Positions 62,575 through 64,000 of a DNA stretch of 64,000 bases are shown here, one piece after another. Origin of the DNA: an uncultured Erythrobacter sp. Its GTDB lineage: Bacteria > Pseudomonadota > Alphaproteobacteria > Sphingomonadales > Sphingomonadaceae. The notes beneath the pieces were generated by a model, which was not told the origin of the DNA, searched no databases, and saw nothing but the letters and a program-made list of their open reading frames with translations. A program made the translations under genes and the position numbers. How positions within the stretch are numbered: position 1 is the first letter of the stretch; each line of letters opens with the position of its first letter. The DNA lies in the NCBI RefSeq assembly GCF_947492365.1, contig NZ_CANLMB010000001.1:1540874-1604873 (forward strand), given 5' to 3'.

Positions 62575-64000
62575 GCGAGAATTTCGACCTTCTGGTCATT
62601 GGCGGCGGCATTAACGGCGCAGGCATTGCCCGCGATGCGGCGGGGCGCGGCATGTCGGTGTGTCTGGTTGAGAAGGACGACCTTGCGGCGCATACGTCCA
62701 GCTCCTCAACCAAGCTGGTCCATGGCGGACTGCGCTATCTCGAACATTTCGAATTCCGGCTGGTGCGTGAAAGCCTGATCGAGCGTGAGCGGCTGCTGGG
62801 CCTTGCCCCGCATATCATCTGGCCGCTGCGCTTTGTGTTGCCGCACGACAAAGGATTGCGGCCCAAATGGATGCTCCGGCTGGGCCTGTTTCTCTATGAC
62901 AATCTGGGCGGGCGCAAATTGCTGCCGCCGACCAAGACGGTCGATCTGCGCGCCGCTCCGCATAGCGAAGTGCTGGAAGAGCGGCTCACAACAGGCTTTG
63001 AATATTCCGATTGCTGGGTCGAGGATGCACGGCTGACCGTGCTCAATTGCGTCGACGCGATGGAGCGCGGCGCCGAAATCCGCACCCGCACAGAATGCAC
63101 CGCGCTGGAGCGGCGCAGGGATGTCTGGATCGCCACTTTGCGCGGGGAAGACGGCAACGAGGAGCGGATTGTCGCGCGCCAGGTCGTCAACGCTGCTGGC
63201 CCGTGGGTCGATACGGTTCTGGGCCGCGCGATCCCCGGCGCTGAGCACAACAATCTGCGTCTCGTCAAAGGCAGCCACCTGATCTTCCCGCGCCTGTTCG
63301 AAGGCGATCACGCTTATATCTTTCAAAACAAGGACAACCGGATCGTCTTTGCGATTCCCTATGAGCGCGAATTCACGCTGGTCGGCACCACCGATGTCGG
63401 TTTTGAAGGCGATCCATCGGGCATCCAAATCTCGGAGGAAGAGAAGCGCTATATCTGCGATGCGGTGAACGAATATCTGCGCGTCGACGTATCGCCCGAT
63501 CAGGCCGTGTCGAGCTATGCCGGGGTGCGCCCGCTCTATGATGACAAATCTGCATCAAACTCGACCGTGACGCGCGACTATGTGTTCGAGGTTGATCGCG
63601 GCGAGGCGGGCGATGCGCCGCCAATGCTCTCGATCTTCGGCGGCAAGATCACAACCTATCGCAAGCTTGCCGAACATGCGCTTGAAAAGCTGGGTCATTC
63701 CAAAGATGACTGGTCCGCGCGCGAGCCATTGCCCGGAGGGGACTTCGCGCCCGAAAAGTTTGACGAGAAGCTGGAATGGCTCAGCGGGCGCAAGCCATGG
63801 ACCCCCGCCGATGTCCTACGCAGGCTCTACCGCGCCTATGGCACGCGGATCGAACAGGTTCTCGGCACCGCCGTATCGACCAGCGAGCTCGGCGAACATT
63901 TCGGCGGCGGTTTCTACGAAGCCGAGCTGAACTATCTGGTTGAGCACGAATTTGCCCGCAGCGCCGAGGATGTGCTGTGGCGTCGCAGCAAGCTTGGTCT
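62571..64000 (+). CDS. glpD: Glycerol-3-phosphate dehydrogenase (aerobic, FAD), C-terminus cut
   Basis: At least 476 residues; the frame is open at the window end. The N-terminus FDLLVIGGGINGAGIARDAA is the FAD motif; SSSSTKLVHGGLRYLEHFEF and VRPLYDDKSASNSTVTRDY are GlpD signatures, as is PMLSIFGGKITTYRKLAEHA. It oxidises sn-glycerol-3-phosphate to dihydroxyacetone phosphate and feeds quinones. GTG at 62571 overlaps the alpha-galactosidase stop. No glpK is in view; it may follow beyond the edge. Confidence 0.95.
   Translation, partial: MSENFDLLVIGGGINGAGIARDAAGRGMSVCLVEKDDLAAHTSSSSTKLVHGGLRYLEHFEFRLVRESLIERERLLGLAPHIIWPLRFVLPHDKGLRPKWMLRLGLFLYDNLGGRKLLPPTKTVDLRAAPHSEVLEERLTTGFEYSDCWVEDARLTVLNCVDAMERGAEIRTRTECTALERRRDVWIATLRGEDGNEERIVARQVVNAAGPWVDTVLGRAIPGAEHNNLRLVKGSHLIFPRLFEGDHAYIFQNKDNRIVFAIPYEREFTLVGTTDVGFEGDPSGIQISEEEKRYICDAVNEYLRVDVSPDQAVSSYAGVRPLYDDKSASNSTVTRDYVFEVDRGEAGDAPPMLSIFGGKITTYRKLAEHALEKLGHSKDDWSAREPLPGGDFAPEKFDEKLEWLSGRKPWTPADVLRRLYRAYGTRIEQVLGTAVSTSELGEHFGGGFYEAELNYLVEHEFARSAEDVLWRRSKLG

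Overview
The window looks like the chromosome of a marine, aerobic alphaproteobacterium, most likely in Sphingomonadales/Erythrobacteraceae. The evidence is high GC, a GcrA cell-cycle regulator, a TonB-dependent receptor of the sphingomonad type, an RGG-tailed PNPase, and many genes for algal osmolytes. The taxon is inferred; no rRNA gene is present.

Bases 1-30731 form one catabolic island for methylated onium compounds. Uptake and oxidation genes run rightward from 966: a BCCT carrier, a quaternary-amine Rieske oxygenase, an aldehyde dehydrogenase, a DddP-type (DMSP lyase) M24 protein and a DAO-family flavoprotein. A divergent LysR regulator precedes them. A leftward operon (15866 to 8138) encodes a complete corrinoid demethylation module: corrinoid protein, DUF1638, MetV-like, MetF, methyl-THF:corrinoid methyltransferase, a GFA protein, a RACo-like activator and a non-pyrrolysine MttB homologue. 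A GlxA/AraC regulator faces it. Next is a leftward operon (20102 to 17058) that resembles tmpA-tmpB plus an MFS carrier; it would turn 2-trimethylaminoethylphosphonate into glycine betaine and phosphate. Serine dehydratase, dimethylglycine dehydrogenase, sarcosine oxidase (soxBDAG), FolD and FolB finish the path: betaine to dimethylglycine, sarcosine, glycine, serine and pyruvate, with methyl groups passing through tetrahydrofolate.

Bases 30754-46592 hold a TonB receptor, a DUF3604 PHP-domain lipoprotein with a TetR regulator, and a three-gene operon of a CHAT-domain protein, a 2083-residue two-partner-secretion exoprotein and its Omp85/FhaC-type transporter. A tRNA-Ser(CGA) lies just upstream of that operon.

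Bases 47133-64000 are mostly housekeeping: hspQ, an ABC-2 permease, gcrA, a DUF1993 protein, a DUF481 outer-membrane protein, an rtcB-prfH RNA and ribosome repair pair, a SET protein with two small unknown genes, a spermidine-synthase-like protein, and truB-rpsO-pnp. The window ends with a sodium:solute symporter divergent from a GH36 alpha-galactosidase that is translationally coupled to glpD (cut by the window edge). That pairing suggests use of galactosylglycerols such as floridoside.

The most notable points are the predicted phosphonate-to-betaine entry route beside two parallel demethylation routes and a DddP homologue, arginine/glycine-rich tails shared by four proteins of the corrinoid operon, the CHAT-TPS operon, rtcB-prfH, and a perfect 32-bp inverted repeat upstream of the spermidine-synthase-like gene.
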